Below are positions 1 through 8,196 of a stretch of DNA of 64,000 nucleotides, in pieces (within the stretch, counting starts at the first letter, position 1; each line of letters begins with the position of its first letter). The notes beneath the pieces were generated by a model. That model was not told the DNA's origin and did no database searches. It saw nothing but the letters and a program-made list of their open reading frames with translations. The translations under genes were made by a program, and so were the position numbers. Source of the DNA: an uncultured Bacteroidales bacterium (GTDB lineage Bacteria; Bacteroidota; Bacteroidia; Bacteroidales; UBA932); contig CAKUTA010000001.1 in NCBI GenBank assembly GCA_934691625.1, forward strand, positions 310,001-374,000, in the 5' to 3' direction.

Positions 1-153
1 AATGTCAGCCAGAACAATATGACTGTTTATATTGGCTTTGTATGTTGCTACGGCGTCATTGTCAATATCGTTTGCCCATATGACATTGTTTCCTGCCTGT
101 GTCAATCCCAGGTCAAGTCCTCCGGCTCCGCTGAATAATGATATTATGGTCAT
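1..153 (-). CDS. C5 cytosine-specific DNA methyltransferase, N-terminal part (cut by window edge)
   Basis: Read on the minus strand from the ATG at 151-153, the 51 visible codons begin MTIISLFSGAGGLDLGL and continue with a WANDID segment and an NxxAxxTYxxN segment. SLFSGAGGLDLG is motif I (S-adenosylmethionine binding) of the Dcm/HaeIII-type C5 methyltransferases, and the ANDID acid follows as in motif II. The rest of the protein, including the catalytic Pro-Cys motif, lies beyond the left edge. The gene follows ettA on the same strand after 83 bases. C5 methyltransferases usually belong to restriction-modification systems or are orphan epigenetic enzymes; which applies here cannot be seen. 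Confidence 0.85.
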   Translation of the reverse strand, partial: MTIISLFSGAGGLDLGLTQAGNNVIWANDIDNDAVATYKANINSHIVLADI

Positions 154-236
154 TATATTAAGACATTTTTTTAGATTACCATGTTCTGGCGAATCTGTTG
201 TTGATGACTTACTGCATATTTTGTGCTGAAATGTAT

Positions 237-1913
237 CTATTCCATAAGCTTTTTGTACTTGAAGCGTTTCGGCTCCTCATCGCCGAGGCGCTTCTTCTTG
301 TTCTCCTCGTATTCCGAATATGAGCCTTCGAAGAAATAGACCTGGGAGTCGCCCTCGAATGCCAGGATATGTGTGGCGATACGGTCCAGGAACCAGCGGT
401 CATGGGAGATTACCACGGCACAGCCCGCGAAATTCTCCAGCCCCTCCTCCAGTGCGCGGATCGTGTTGACATCCACATCATTGGTAGGCTCGTCGAGGAG
501 AAGGACATTGCCTTCATCCTTCAGGGTAAGCGCAAGATGCAGCCTGTTCCGCTCTCCTCCCGACAGCACGCCGCAGAGCTTCTCCTGGTCGGAACCTGTG
601 AAGTTGAACCTGGAGACGTATGCACGGGCATTGACATCCTTCTTTCCGAGCCTTATCCAGTCTGAGCCGTCTGCAATCGTCTGGAAGACAGTCTTGTCGG
701 GGTCAATGCTCTTGTGCTGCTGATCCACGTATGCGAGCTTGACTGTCTCGCCGATGGTGATGTCCCCGTGATCAGGCTGCTCCAGGCCCATTATGAGGCG
801 GAACAATGTGGTCTTTCCCGCGCCGTTAGGCCCGATTACGCCGACAATGCCTGCAGGCGGCAGCACGAAGGAAAGATGCTCGAACAGCAGCTTGTCACCG
901 TATGCCTTGGAAACATCATTGAACTGGATGACCTTGTTTCCGAGCTTCGGCCCGTCTGGTATGTAGATTTCGAGATTTGCTTCCTTTTCCTTGCCGTCCT
1001 GGCTGGCGAGCTTCTCATACGCTCCGAGCCTGGCCTTGGATTTCGCGTGGCGTGCCTTCGGTGCCATCCTGACCCATTCCAGCTCCCTCTCCAGGGTCTT
1101 TCTGCGCTTGCTCTCCTGCTTCTCCTCCATCTCCAGGCGCTTTGTCTTCTGCTCCAGCCAGGAGGAATAGTTTCCCTTCCATGGGATGCCTTCACCTCTG
1201 TCCAGCTCCAGGATCCATCCTGCGACATCATCCAGGAAGTACCTGTCGTGGGTCACGGCGATGACAGTGCCCTTGTACTGCTGCAGATGTGCTTCCAGCC
1301 ACTGTATGCTCTCGGTGTCGAGGTGGTTGGTAGGCTCGTCGAGGAGAAGCACATCAGGCTGCTGGAGAAGGAGACGGCAGAGTGCGACTCTACGTCTTTC
1401 ACCACCGCTGAGCGTGGCTATCTTGGCATCGGCAGGAGGACACTGGAGTGCGTCCATCGCCCTCTCCAGCTTCGAATCGATCTCCCATCCTCCACAATGC
1501 TCTATTTTCTCGGTAAGCTCGCCCTGCCTTTCGATGAGCTTGTTCATCTCATCGTCGCTCATCGGCTCGCAGAACTTCAGATTCACCTCTTCATATTCCT
1601 TGAGGATGTCCATGATTTCCTGTACACCTTCCTGCACGACCTCCAACACGGTCTTGTCAGGATCCATCTGCGGCTCCTGCTCCAGATATCCTACGCTGTA
1701 TCCAGGCGCCCATACGACCTCGCCCTGGTAGCTGTGCTCGACTCCGGCAATGATCTTCATCAATGTCGATTTACCTGAGCCGTTCAGACCTATGATGCCG
1801 ATTTTGGCTCCGTAAAAGAATGATAGACAGATGTCTTTAAGTATTACACGGTTGCTTGATGGGAGGACCTTTCCTACCCTGTTCATAGAAAAGATGATCT
1901 TCTCGTCTGCCAT
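237..1913 (-). CDS. ettA: ABC-F translational throttle ATPase EttA
   Basis: 558 residues, the usual EttA length. Two ABC ATPase domains lie in one chain: Walker A GLNGSGKST at 42-50, signature LSGGE at 168-172 and Walker B LLLDEP at 189-194 in the first; GPNGAGKTT near 361-369, LSGGERNR near 449 and LLLDEPTND near 470 in the second. Between them is a charged linker rich in Lys, Arg and Glu (about 250-310), the P-site tRNA interaction motif region of ABC-F proteins. There are no membrane segments. Members of this family bind the ribosomal E site and gate translation according to the ATP/ADP ratio. A -7 box lies about 80 bases upstream, in a divergent arrangement with the HAD phosphatase gene. 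The assignment to EttA rather than another ABC-F member rests on overall length and linker pattern. Confidence 0.95.
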   Translation of the reverse strand: MADEKIIFSMNRVGKVLPSSNRVILKDICLSFFYGAKIGIIGLNGSGKSTLMKIIAGVEHSYQGEVVWAPGYSVGYLEQEPQMDPDKTVLEVVQEGVQEIMDILKEYEEVNLKFCEPMSDDEMNKLIERQGELTEKIEHCGGWEIDSKLERAMDALQCPPADAKIATLSGGERRRVALCRLLLQQPDVLLLDEPTNHLDTESIQWLEAHLQQYKGTVIAVTHDRYFLDDVAGWILELDRGEGIPWKGNYSSWLEQKTKRLEMEEKQESKRRKTLERELEWVRMAPKARHAKSKARLGAYEKLASQDGKEKEANLEIYIPDGPKLGNKVIQFNDVSKAYGDKLLFEHLSFVLPPAGIVGVIGPNGAGKTTLFRLIMGLEQPDHGDITIGETVKLAYVDQQHKSIDPDKTVFQTIADGSDWIRLGKKDVNARAYVSRFNFTGSDQEKLCGVLSGGERNRLHLALTLKDEGNVLLLDEPTNDVDVNTIRALEEGLENFAGCAVVISHDRWFLDRIATHILAFEGDSQVYFFEGSYSEYEENKKKRLGDEEPKRFKYKKLME

Positions 1914-1992
1914 TTCTGAAATTTCTGTTTTGACGCACGCGGGTACGGTTCCCTGCAGTGCATGGTTAATAAGTTTCTGTACCGTAATGTTA

Positions 1993-2000
1993 CAAAGATA
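1993..2000 (-). promoter_or_regulatory. -7 promoter element of ettA
   Basis: On the minus strand these bases read TATCTTTG, an exact match to the Bacteroides -7 consensus TAnnTTTG. It would start transcription about 72 bases upstream of the ettA ATG. No clear -33 TTG is seen at the usual 19-20 bp spacing. Confidence 0.55.
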
Positions 2001-2023
2001 CGAAGCCCGCCCCGATTATTTGT

Positions 2024-2031
2024 TATCTTTG
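2024..2031 (+). promoter_or_regulatory. -7 promoter element of the HAD phosphatase gene
   Basis: TATCTTTG on the plus strand matches TAnnTTTG and lies 20 bases upstream of the HAD gene ATG at 2051, giving a short leader. It is back to back with the ettA -7 box, so the two genes have divergent promoters within about 40 bp. Confidence 0.6.
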
Positions 2032-2050
2032 CAGACGAAAGTGATATTAT

Positions 2051-2707
2051 ATGATGGACATAGCACTGGTTATATTCGATTTCGACGGGACACTTGGCGA
2101 TACGAGGAGGAACATTGTCCTGACGCTTCAGGATACAATGCGGCATGAGGGACTGGAGGTGCGTGGAGAGGCGGAGTGTGCTGCGACTATCGGCATTCCG
2201 CTGAAAGATAGCTTTATACACCTTTTTCCGTGGATGACGGATGCCGCGGCGAAGCATTGCGCGGAGGTGTATCTGAAGATTTTCGACGAGAAGAAAAAGA
2301 CATTGGTTCCCGACTGCTTCCCTCATGTGCGCGAGACTCTGGAGGCATTGAAGCAGAAAGGCATTGTCATGACTATCGCGTCTTCCAGGAATTCCATTTC
2401 GCTTCATGAACTGATGGCGGAGATGGGAATAGCCGGGTATATACCTTATGCGCTTGGTGCGGATAATGTGACGAAAGCAAAGCCTGATCCGGAACCTGTC
2501 CTGAAGACATTGCGGGAGCTGGGTGTGGAGGCAAGTCATGCGCTGGTCGTCGGGGATATGCCTGTGGATATCCTGATGGGAGCCAGTGCGGGTGCGCATA
2601 CTTGTGCTGTGACCTATGGCAATGCCACTCGCGGGCAGCTGGAGGCGGCAGGAGCTGAATTTATTATAGATGACATTGCCGAGCTTGCAGGGCTGGTCTG
2701 CCGCTAG
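2051..2707 (+). CDS. HAD-superfamily hydrolase, phosphoglycolate phosphatase-like
   Basis: 218 residues. HAD motif I is IFDFDGTLGDT, with the nucleophile Asp10 and the general acid Asp12. An alpha-helical cap (about 20-85) follows, then motif II with TIASS (near 113), motif III with the Lys of KAKPDPEP (near 141) and motif IV VVGDMPVD (near 168). This layout is that of the Gph/PpaX/beta-phosphoglucomutase-like group. Likely reaction: hydrolysis of a small phosphate monoester in the cytoplasm; the true substrate cannot be read from the sequence. Two ATG codons stand in tandem at 2051 and 2054; either could be the start. It is a single gene, followed by a repeat-containing spacer. Confidence 0.85.
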   Translation: MMDIALVIFDFDGTLGDTRRNIVLTLQDTMRHEGLEVRGEAECAATIGIPLKDSFIHLFPWMTDAAAKHCAEVYLKIFDEKKKTLVPDCFPHVRETLEALKQKGIVMTIASSRNSISLHELMAEMGIAGYIPYALGADNVTKAKPDPEPVLKTLRELGVEASHALVVGDMPVDILMGASAGAHTCAVTYGNATRGQLEAAGAEFIIDDIAELAGLVCR

Positions 2708-2820
2708 CTTTATTCTGGATATCAGGGACATGTCAAGTTGTGTTGTGCCTGTGCTGCGGTGTGTTACGTTATGTTGTGCTGTGAACTGCTTTCACTGAAT
2801 GGTGGCGCCTTGTTTTTTTT

Positions 2821-2920
2821 GTTTAACTCATTGATTTATAATTGTTTAATATTTTTCAAAATAGCGTGTATGATGATTTTGAAAAATATTAACATATTGA
2901 TATATAATTAATTAACTATA
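2821..2920. repeat. Family-1 intergenic palindromic repeat, copy 1
   Basis: An AT-rich imperfect palindrome of about 100 bp between the HAD gene and the manA-like gene. The centre has TTTTTCAAAAT, a 14-base spacer and ATTTTGAAAAA. The outer arms are also roughly complementary (GTTTAATATTTTTCAAAAT on one side against the reverse complement of the other). The right half is shared with copies at 36097-36194 and 44529-44624. The rest of the 2708-2967 spacer holds no gene that I can see. Confidence 0.75.
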
Positions 2921-2967
2921 TTTTGGACTTGCGCCGTTTGTCCGTAAAAACATAATTGGAAATTGTT

Positions 2968-4332
2968 ATGGAACAGAAAAATAAGAAACTGTACCCGATG
3001 AAGTTCAAGCCTGTGGCAGAGAAGACTGCCTGGGGCGGAAGCTGGTTCATCGGCAGGATGGGAAAATCATATACTGAAAAAGTCGAGGACGGCATGTCTG
3101 GCAACGGCAGGAAGAAATATGTGGAGAGGCCGCTTACGAAATCGGACAGGATAGGGGAGAGCTGGGAACTGGCGGATCTTGGTTTCCGCGATTCTGAGGT
3201 CACGGACGGATGGCTTGCCGGAAGTACGATAAGCGAGATTCTGGAGACTTACCTGGAAGATGTTGCCGGAGAGAATGCCTATTCGCGTTTCGGCAGGCAG
3301 TTTCCGCTGATGGTCAAGTTCCTGGATGTGCAGGGGCGTACTCCGCTCATGGTCTGCCCTGATGATGAGATTGCAGCGCAGAGGTATGATACCCTCGGCA
3401 AGATGAAACTGTGGTATGTCCTTGATGCTGAACCTGGCTCGAAACTGTATATGGGCTTCAGCCGTGAGCTCTCTGCGGCGGAACTATATGAAAGGTGCCA
3501 TAACGGTACGCTGGAGGAGGTTCTGAATGCGGTAGTCCCTCATAAGGGGGATGCTTTCCTTGTCCCGTCTGGACTTGTGCATGGAGCCGAAGGGGGAGTT
3601 GTCATGACTGAGATTGCAGAATCTTCAGATCTGGACTTCAGGATATATAACTGGGGGGATTCTGTCGAGGCTGCTGCGGCAGGCTTTACATCTGATCCTG
3701 CCGGTTCAGGACGTGCATCTTCACGGAGAAGCCTCATGAATGAGGACTCACTGTCCGACACTGAAGAGCTTTCGCTTGAGGCGGCATTCGATTTCATTGA
3801 TTTCGGAAAATATGACGTGGCGCTGACGATTCCTGCCGGCGGACATTCCGACAAGGCTCATGATGTCCATGTGAGGCCTGCATCGGATCCTGATGATGCT
3901 GCCGGCAAGGCGACGGACAGGCTGGCGTCGCTTAAGGAGTTCACGGTGACAAAGATAGCTCTTAAAGATGCTCTGCATATAAATACAGGCACGACAGATG
4001 CTTTCCTGGTGTATATATGCACGGAAGGCTCTGCCGCTCTGCAGATCCAGAGGCCTGAATCCGGGGTTGACAAGTATGATGTCAATGCCGGTGATGTGGT
4101 GCTTGTACCTGCGGATGTGACGGATTTCTTCATTGTCCCGCAGGACAGGAACATCGTTCTTCTGGAGGCTACCATAGAGCCTTATGAAGAGCCGGACGAG
4201 TACATTGACCCTTCTGTCGAGGAAAAGCTGCCGGAGGAAGCCGGACTTTCAGGTGACAGCGCCATGCATGCCTCAGTGGAGGAGCTTCTGCGCTCCAGGA
4301 TGAAAGGCGGGGCTGATTTTCCGCTGAACTAG
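2968..4332 (+). CDS. Class I mannose-6-phosphate isomerase homologue with altered metal site
   Basis: 454 residues from the ATG at 2968; the in-frame TTG at 2956 is a weaker start. The class I PMI layout is clear: TAWGGSW near the N-terminus, a helical insert, FPLMVKFLDVQ, KMKLWYVLDAEPGSKLYMGF, then the cupin segment with FLVPSGLVHGAEGG and SDLDFRIYNWG, and a C-terminal cupin-like domain. Known members interconvert mannose-6-phosphate and fructose-6-phosphate. In canonical enzymes the loop before the PDDE segment carries Gln and His zinc ligands (QVHP); here it reads MVCPDDE, so both are replaced, while the later cupin His of GLVHG is kept. Activity may be altered or lost. The protein is longer than the E. 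coli enzyme. It stands alone, flanked on both sides by family-1 repeats. Confidence 0.8.
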   Translation: MEQKNKKLYPMKFKPVAEKTAWGGSWFIGRMGKSYTEKVEDGMSGNGRKKYVERPLTKSDRIGESWELADLGFRDSEVTDGWLAGSTISEILETYLEDVAGENAYSRFGRQFPLMVKFLDVQGRTPLMVCPDDEIAAQRYDTLGKMKLWYVLDAEPGSKLYMGFSRELSAAELYERCHNGTLEEVLNAVVPHKGDAFLVPSGLVHGAEGGVVMTEIAESSDLDFRIYNWGDSVEAAAAGFTSDPAGSGRASSRRSLMNEDSLSDTEELSLEAAFDFIDFGKYDVALTIPAGGHSDKAHDVHVRPASDPDDAAGKATDRLASLKEFTVTKIALKDALHINTGTTDAFLVYICTEGSAALQIQRPESGVDKYDVNAGDVVLVPADVTDFFIVPQDRNIVLLEATIEPYEEPDEYIDPSVEEKLPEEAGLSGDSAMHASVEELLRSRMKGGADFPLN

Positions 4333-4344
4333 CTGAACTGCTTC

Positions 4345-4416
4345 TGAGTATCAGCTGGTTATGAATCCCAAAGTCACATACTATGACATTTGAAAATGGT
4401 AAGTGTTTAATAATCA
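4345..4416. repeat. Family-1 palindromic repeat, copy 2
   Basis: This spacer between the manA-like gene and hslR reads TATCAGC, TTATGAAT, CAAAGT, a spacer, ATGACATTTGA, GTAAGT and TTAATAATCA in order. The same blocks in the same order and spacing occur at 23118-23193, and the TTTCAAA/TTTGA core aligns with the larger copies at 2821 and 36097. It ends directly at the hslR ATG, so it could lie in that gene's leader. Confidence 0.6.
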
Positions 4417-4842
4417 ATGAAAGGTAGCATGGATGAAGTAAGGATAGATAAATATCTCTGGGCGATCCGGGCATTCAAGACCAGGAGCGAGGCTGCGGAT
4501 GCCTGCAAGGGAAACCGCGTCAAGGTTAACGGTGCTGATGCGAAGCCGTCGAAGATGCTCCGCGTCGGGGACATGTTGGATGTCCGTAAAGCTGCGATCC
4601 ATTATACATATCGGGTAAAGGCTTTGATAGAAAACCGTGTAGGGGCACAGCTGGTGCCGCAGTATGCCGATAACCTGACACCGCAGGAGGAGCTTGACAA
4701 GCTGAAGGCTCCTGTTGAGACGTTTTTCGTGAAGCGTGACCGTGGTGCTGGTCGTCCTACGAAAAAAGATCGTCGCACAATCGATGCGATGTGGGAGGAA
4801 ATGGACTATGATGAAAACTTCCAGGATGACTATGATGAATAG
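4417..4842 (+). CDS. hslR: S4-domain RNA-binding protein, Hsp15 family
   Basis: 141 residues. The S4 fold fills the N-terminal half: RIDKYLWAIRAFKTRS, then GNRVKVNGADAKPSKML and a VGDMLDV strand. The C-terminal tail is basic and then acidic (KRDRGAGRPTKKDRR, later DYDENFQDDYDE). This matches Hsp15, which binds 50S subunits carrying stalled nascent chains and helps recycle them. The ATG at 4429 (MDEVRID) is an equally good start, as the domain begins at RIDKYLW. The sulfatase gene follows after 28 bases on the same strand, so the two may share a transcript, although their functions are unrelated. Confidence 0.85.
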   Translation: MKGSMDEVRIDKYLWAIRAFKTRSEAADACKGNRVKVNGADAKPSKMLRVGDMLDVRKAAIHYTYRVKALIENRVGAQLVPQYADNLTPQEELDKLKAPVETFFVKRDRGAGRPTKKDRRTIDAMWEEMDYDENFQDDYDE

Positions 4843-4870
4843 CATAATTGACAATAACTGATGACTGACG

Positions 4871-6448
4871 ATGTTTATGAACAAGAAAGTTTTTGCTACC
4901 GCAACTGCAGCATTGGCTGTCTGCGCTTGTGGCAGGCAGGAGGTGAAGAAGCCTAATGTTGTATTCCTTCTGTTCGATGACCTGGGGTATGGAGACCTGG
5001 GCTGTTATGGACAGGAGAAGATAGAGACTCCTAACATAGATGCTCTTGCTTCGCAGGGACTGTTGTTTACAGATATGTACACGGCTGCGCCTCTTTCATC
5101 ACCGTCGAGGTGCTGCCTGCTGACAGGACAGCATATGGGACATAGCCAGATCCGCGGCAACGAGGAACATTTTGTCCCGACTGACAGCCTTGGATGGAAC
5201 GGAGTATTCGTGAATCCTGAGGAGCAGGGACAGTTCCCTCTTGAAGAAGGGACCAGGACCATCGCGACATTGATGCAGAATGCCGGATACAAGACCGCAA
5301 TGATCGGGAAATGGGGACTGGGATTTCCGAAAAGCGCTTCTCTTCCGAACACGATGGGGTTCGATTATTTCTATGGATTCAACTGCCAGGCTCTTGCCCA
5401 CTCATATTACCCTGTCAAGCTGTGGGAGAATGGCGTCGAGGTGGAGACTGGCAATGACCTTGTAGTCCAGGGCTGCAAGCTCCCGGCTGGCATGGATAAA
5501 TATGATGTCCATAGTTATGACCGATATGGCGGGCGGTATTATAGTTGTGACCTGATGTATGACAAGATGGTGAAGTTCGTGGAGGACAATGCTGATTCTC
5601 CGTTCTTCCTGATGTGGACAACTACCGTTCCTCATAGCGCTGTCCAGGCTCCGATTGATGAGGTGATGTATTATGTGGACAAGCTTGGTGACGAGGAACC
5701 ATGCACTGAACCAGGAATGTATCTGCCGAACAGATATCCGCATGCCACTTATGCGGCAATGGTTACCCATATTGACAGGCAAGTAGGGGAACTTGTACAG
5801 AAACTGAAGGACCTTGGAGTCTGGGACAATACCATATTCATAGTGACTTCTGACAATGGCCCGGCATCCAACGGTAATTCCCCGATGGAGTACTTCAGGA
5901 GCGGTGGCCCGTTCAAATGCGGGAAAGGCTGGGGAAAATCATCGCGTCATGAGGGCGGAATCAGAATGCCATTCGTCCTCAGATGGGGTGATGGCAAGAA
6001 ATGTGAAAAAATATCCAGGATGTCCACCTTTGCTGACATGATGCCTACTCTTGCTGACCTCGTGGGAGTGGAAGCGCCGGAGAATGATGGCATATCCCTG
6101 GCTCCGACGATTTTGGAGAAGACCAGCGGAGGAAAGGCATATAGCCACAGCAATGGTATTGTCCGGCAGGAACAGAAAGATCACGATTTCCTGTATTGGG
6201 AATTTCCTGGTGTCAGGGGGTGGGTCGCTGTCCGTATGGGATGTTGGAAGGGCTTGCTTCGCAATGTCCAGAAGGGCAACACTGAGATGGAGCTATATAA
6301 TCTCGCTGATGATCCTCAGGAAACGATAGATGTGGCCTCGGAGCACCCTGACATCACGACCAAGATGTGGGAAGCCGTCAAGGCAAGCCATAGGGATGCC
6401 AATCCTGATGTCCCTAAGTTCTGTATGGACATAACTTATCCTGACTGA
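4871..6448 (+). CDS. Arylsulfatase, serine-type formylglycine sulfatase, probable lipoprotein
   Basis: 525 residues. An export signal with Cys residues at 18 and 20 suggests a lipoprotein or periplasmic enzyme. The sulfatase fold is clear: FDDLGYGDLG (calcium-binding Asp pair at 36-37), the activation signature SSPSRCCLLTG with the modifiable Ser at 76, GKWGLG, HPxA-like histidine segments near 250 and VTSDNGP near 330. A Ser rather than Cys at the modified position implies maturation by a radical-SAM anSME enzyme; no such gene is in the window. The family (S1) removes sulfate esters from glycans such as mucin, glycosaminoglycans or algal polysaccharides; the substrate is not readable. The ATG at 4877 is an alternative start. 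A strong terminator follows. Confidence 0.9.
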   Translation: MFMNKKVFATATAALAVCACGRQEVKKPNVVFLLFDDLGYGDLGCYGQEKIETPNIDALASQGLLFTDMYTAAPLSSPSRCCLLTGQHMGHSQIRGNEEHFVPTDSLGWNGVFVNPEEQGQFPLEEGTRTIATLMQNAGYKTAMIGKWGLGFPKSASLPNTMGFDYFYGFNCQALAHSYYPVKLWENGVEVETGNDLVVQGCKLPAGMDKYDVHSYDRYGGRYYSCDLMYDKMVKFVEDNADSPFFLMWTTTVPHSAVQAPIDEVMYYVDKLGDEEPCTEPGMYLPNRYPHATYAAMVTHIDRQVGELVQKLKDLGVWDNTIFIVTSDNGPASNGNSPMEYFRSGGPFKCGKGWGKSSRHEGGIRMPFVLRWGDGKKCEKISRMSTFADMMPTLADLVGVEAPENDGISLAPTILEKTSGGKAYSHSNGIVRQEQKDHDFLYWEFPGVRGWVAVRMGCWKGLLRNVQKGNTEMELYNLADDPQETIDVASEHPDITTKMWEAVKASHRDANPDVPKFCMDITYPD

Positions 6449-6464
6449 TTTCGGCTATATATGA

Positions 6465-6504
6465 CAAAAGTGGCACGGCAAGAATCCTTGCTGTGCCACT
6501 TTTG
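6465..6504. terminator. Bidirectional terminator between sulfatase and trpS
   Basis: An 18-bp stem (CAAAAGTGGCACGGCAAG against its complement, one G-U pair) around the four-base loop AATC. It lies between two convergent genes and has A/T runs on both sides. Confidence 0.85.
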
Positions 6505-6519
6505 CATGGAAAGTACTTG

Positions 6520-7605
6520 CTACTTCTCGTATTTTCTTGCCTGCTCGGCAATCAGCTCTGCATCATCGAAATAGTTGATACGCATTGCATTGCGGACTTC
6601 TTCCATTGTCTTTGCCGCTGTCTCGCGGGCCTTTTCCGTGCCTTTCTTCAGAATGTTGAATACCTCAGGAATATCCTTCTCGAACTCCTGGCGGCGTGCG
6701 CGTATAGGATCCAGGGTCTTGTTTATCACGCTGTTGAGGAACTTCTTGCATGTTCCGTCACCGATACCGCCTTTCACGTACTGAGCCTTGAGCTCCTCCA
6801 GATTCTTGAACTCCGGCCAGAATTCTGCGAAATCAGCATCTGTGCTGAATGCCTCCATATAGGTGAATACAGCATTGCCATTCAGATGCCCTGGCTCGTC
6901 CTGGCTCATCCTCGGCTCGCCATTTGACATCTTCTTCACTTTCTTCCATACGGTAGCGGCATCATCGCTCAGATATATGCAGTTGCCCAGCGACTTGCTC
7001 ATCTTGGCCTTTCCGTCGGTTCCCGGAAGCCTGAGGCATACACTGTTCTGCGGAAGAAGAATCTCCGGCTCCACGAGCACTTCCCCGTAGATGCTGTTGA
7101 ATTTGCGGACTATTTCACGGGTCTGCTCCAGCATCGGTTCCTGATCCTCGCCTGCAGGGACGATTGTGCCCTTGAATGCGGTGATGTCGGCTGCCTGGCT
7201 GATAGGGTAGCAGAAGAAGCCGACAGGAAGAGTGTTCTCGAAGTCCCTCAGCTGGATTTCGGCCTTTACGGTAGGATTCCGCTGAAGTCTTGCCACTGTC
7301 ACAAGGTTCATGTAGTAGAAAGTGAGTTCCGTCAGCTCCGGAATCATCGACTGAATGAACAATGTGCACTTTTCCGGGTCAATGCCGCATGAAAGGTAGT
7401 CCAGCGCCACCTCTATGATATTCTGGCGGACTTTCTCTGGATTATCTGCGTTGTCTGTGAGCGCCTGTGCGTCAGCGATAAAAACAAACATTTTGTCGAA
7501 ATTGCCTTCATTCTGAAGCTCGACTCTCCGTCTCAGCGAGCCTACATAGTGCCCGAGGTGCAGTTTGCCGGTAGGCCTGTCGCCTGTCAATATAACTTTC
7601 TCCAT
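6520..7605 (-). CDS. trpS: Tryptophanyl-tRNA synthetase
   Basis: 361 residues from the ATG at 7603-7605. Class I aminoacyl-tRNA synthetase charging tRNA-Trp. The ATP-binding signature is present as LTGDRPTGKLHLGHYVG (HIGH-type, LHLGH), and the second signature as AKMSKSLGN (KMSKS). The open frame runs 59 codons further upstream, but that stretch has no synthetase character and starts before the likely promoter at 7689-7696, so it is leader and not coding. The gene is convergent with the sulfatase and separated from it by a terminator. Confidence 0.95.
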   Translation of the reverse strand: MEKVILTGDRPTGKLHLGHYVGSLRRRVELQNEGNFDKMFVFIADAQALTDNADNPEKVRQNIIEVALDYLSCGIDPEKCTLFIQSMIPELTELTFYYMNLVTVARLQRNPTVKAEIQLRDFENTLPVGFFCYPISQAADITAFKGTIVPAGEDQEPMLEQTREIVRKFNSIYGEVLVEPEILLPQNSVCLRLPGTDGKAKMSKSLGNCIYLSDDAATVWKKVKKMSNGEPRMSQDEPGHLNGNAVFTYMEAFSTDADFAEFWPEFKNLEELKAQYVKGGIGDGTCKKFLNSVINKTLDPIRARRQEFEKDIPEVFNILKKGTEKARETAAKTMEEVRNAMRINYFDDAELIAEQARKYEK

Positions 7606-7688
7606 ATTTCTGTTCCTTTTTGTCAATGCAGTTGTTCCCCGTGACGGCTGCTCAGGAGCTTTCATCTCCATTCCGTCAGAAGAATTTT

Positions 7689-7696
7689 CAAAGGTA
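7689..7696 (-). promoter_or_regulatory. -7 promoter element of trpS
   Basis: On the minus strand these bases read TACCTTTG (TAnnTTTG). They imply a leader of about 75 bases before the trpS ATG. The leader contains a small GGAG/CTCC hairpin but no recognisable T-box or riboswitch. Confidence 0.5.
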
Positions 7697-7782
7697 GTAA
7701 ATTTTTTAGAATAGACAGAGTTTCCGGGCAGAGTCAAAAAGCAGAGTTTCCGCTGCCACCACGATTTCGATCCTCCGGGCAA

Positions 7783-8129
7783 GGGGTAGATGAACCGCTT
7801 AATGAGATAATTCGCTGTATTTCAGTAGGTTACTAGCGAGATGTAACTATATGCAAATGCCAAGACCCATGTTTTTATGGCGGTCCTGGCATCTTGATAT
7901 GAGGTATAAATGTACTTAATTATCTATAATTCAGTAACTTATCACAATAGACGGTACTTCGATGCGGTTGTCTGGAGGGTCAGTTTTGCAGCACGAAAGT
8001 GACGACGGCAGAATCTGGTCATGCCTCTGCCCGGCCGTCCACGGTCATGGTCGTTGATGAGAAGTTTATTCCAAGCTTTATTATCTGCTTCTGGCTGGAT
8101 AATTCGAAAAACTGAAGAGCCCCTAAATG
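7783..8129. other. Gene-free spacer with an isolated hairpin
   Basis: I see no convincing gene here. One hairpin at 7857-7892 has an 11-bp stem with one mismatch (ATGCCAAGACC against GGTCCTGGCAT) and a 14-base loop. It has no U-run on either strand, so it is not a standard terminator. Confidence 0.4.
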
Positions 8130-8170
8130 AAAAAATCGCCACTTCCCTGACTTCCTGCAGGAAAATGGCG
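8130..8170 (-). terminator. Terminator of the rubrerythrin gene
   Basis: On the minus strand a stem of CGCCATTTTCC against GGAAGTGGCG is followed by ATTTTTTC, a rho-independent form. It begins 27 bases after the rubrerythrin stop codon. Confidence 0.75.
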
Positions 8171-8196
8171 GTTACATGGCTTTATGCCTTGGTGGC

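Noticed and set aside
714..1778. Long open frame (354 codons) on the plus strand opposite ettA
   Set aside because: It lies wholly inside the reverse strand of a strongly conserved ABC-F gene and shows no domain or signal of its own.
1883..2731. 282-codon frame on the minus strand opposite the HAD gene
   Set aside because: It covers the ettA start, both promoters and the HAD gene in antisense; composition is that of a codon shadow.
7606..7782. N-terminal extension of trpS by 59 codons
   Set aside because: The extension has no synthetase homology and spans the likely promoter; the ATG at 7605 directly precedes the conserved TGDRPTG segment.
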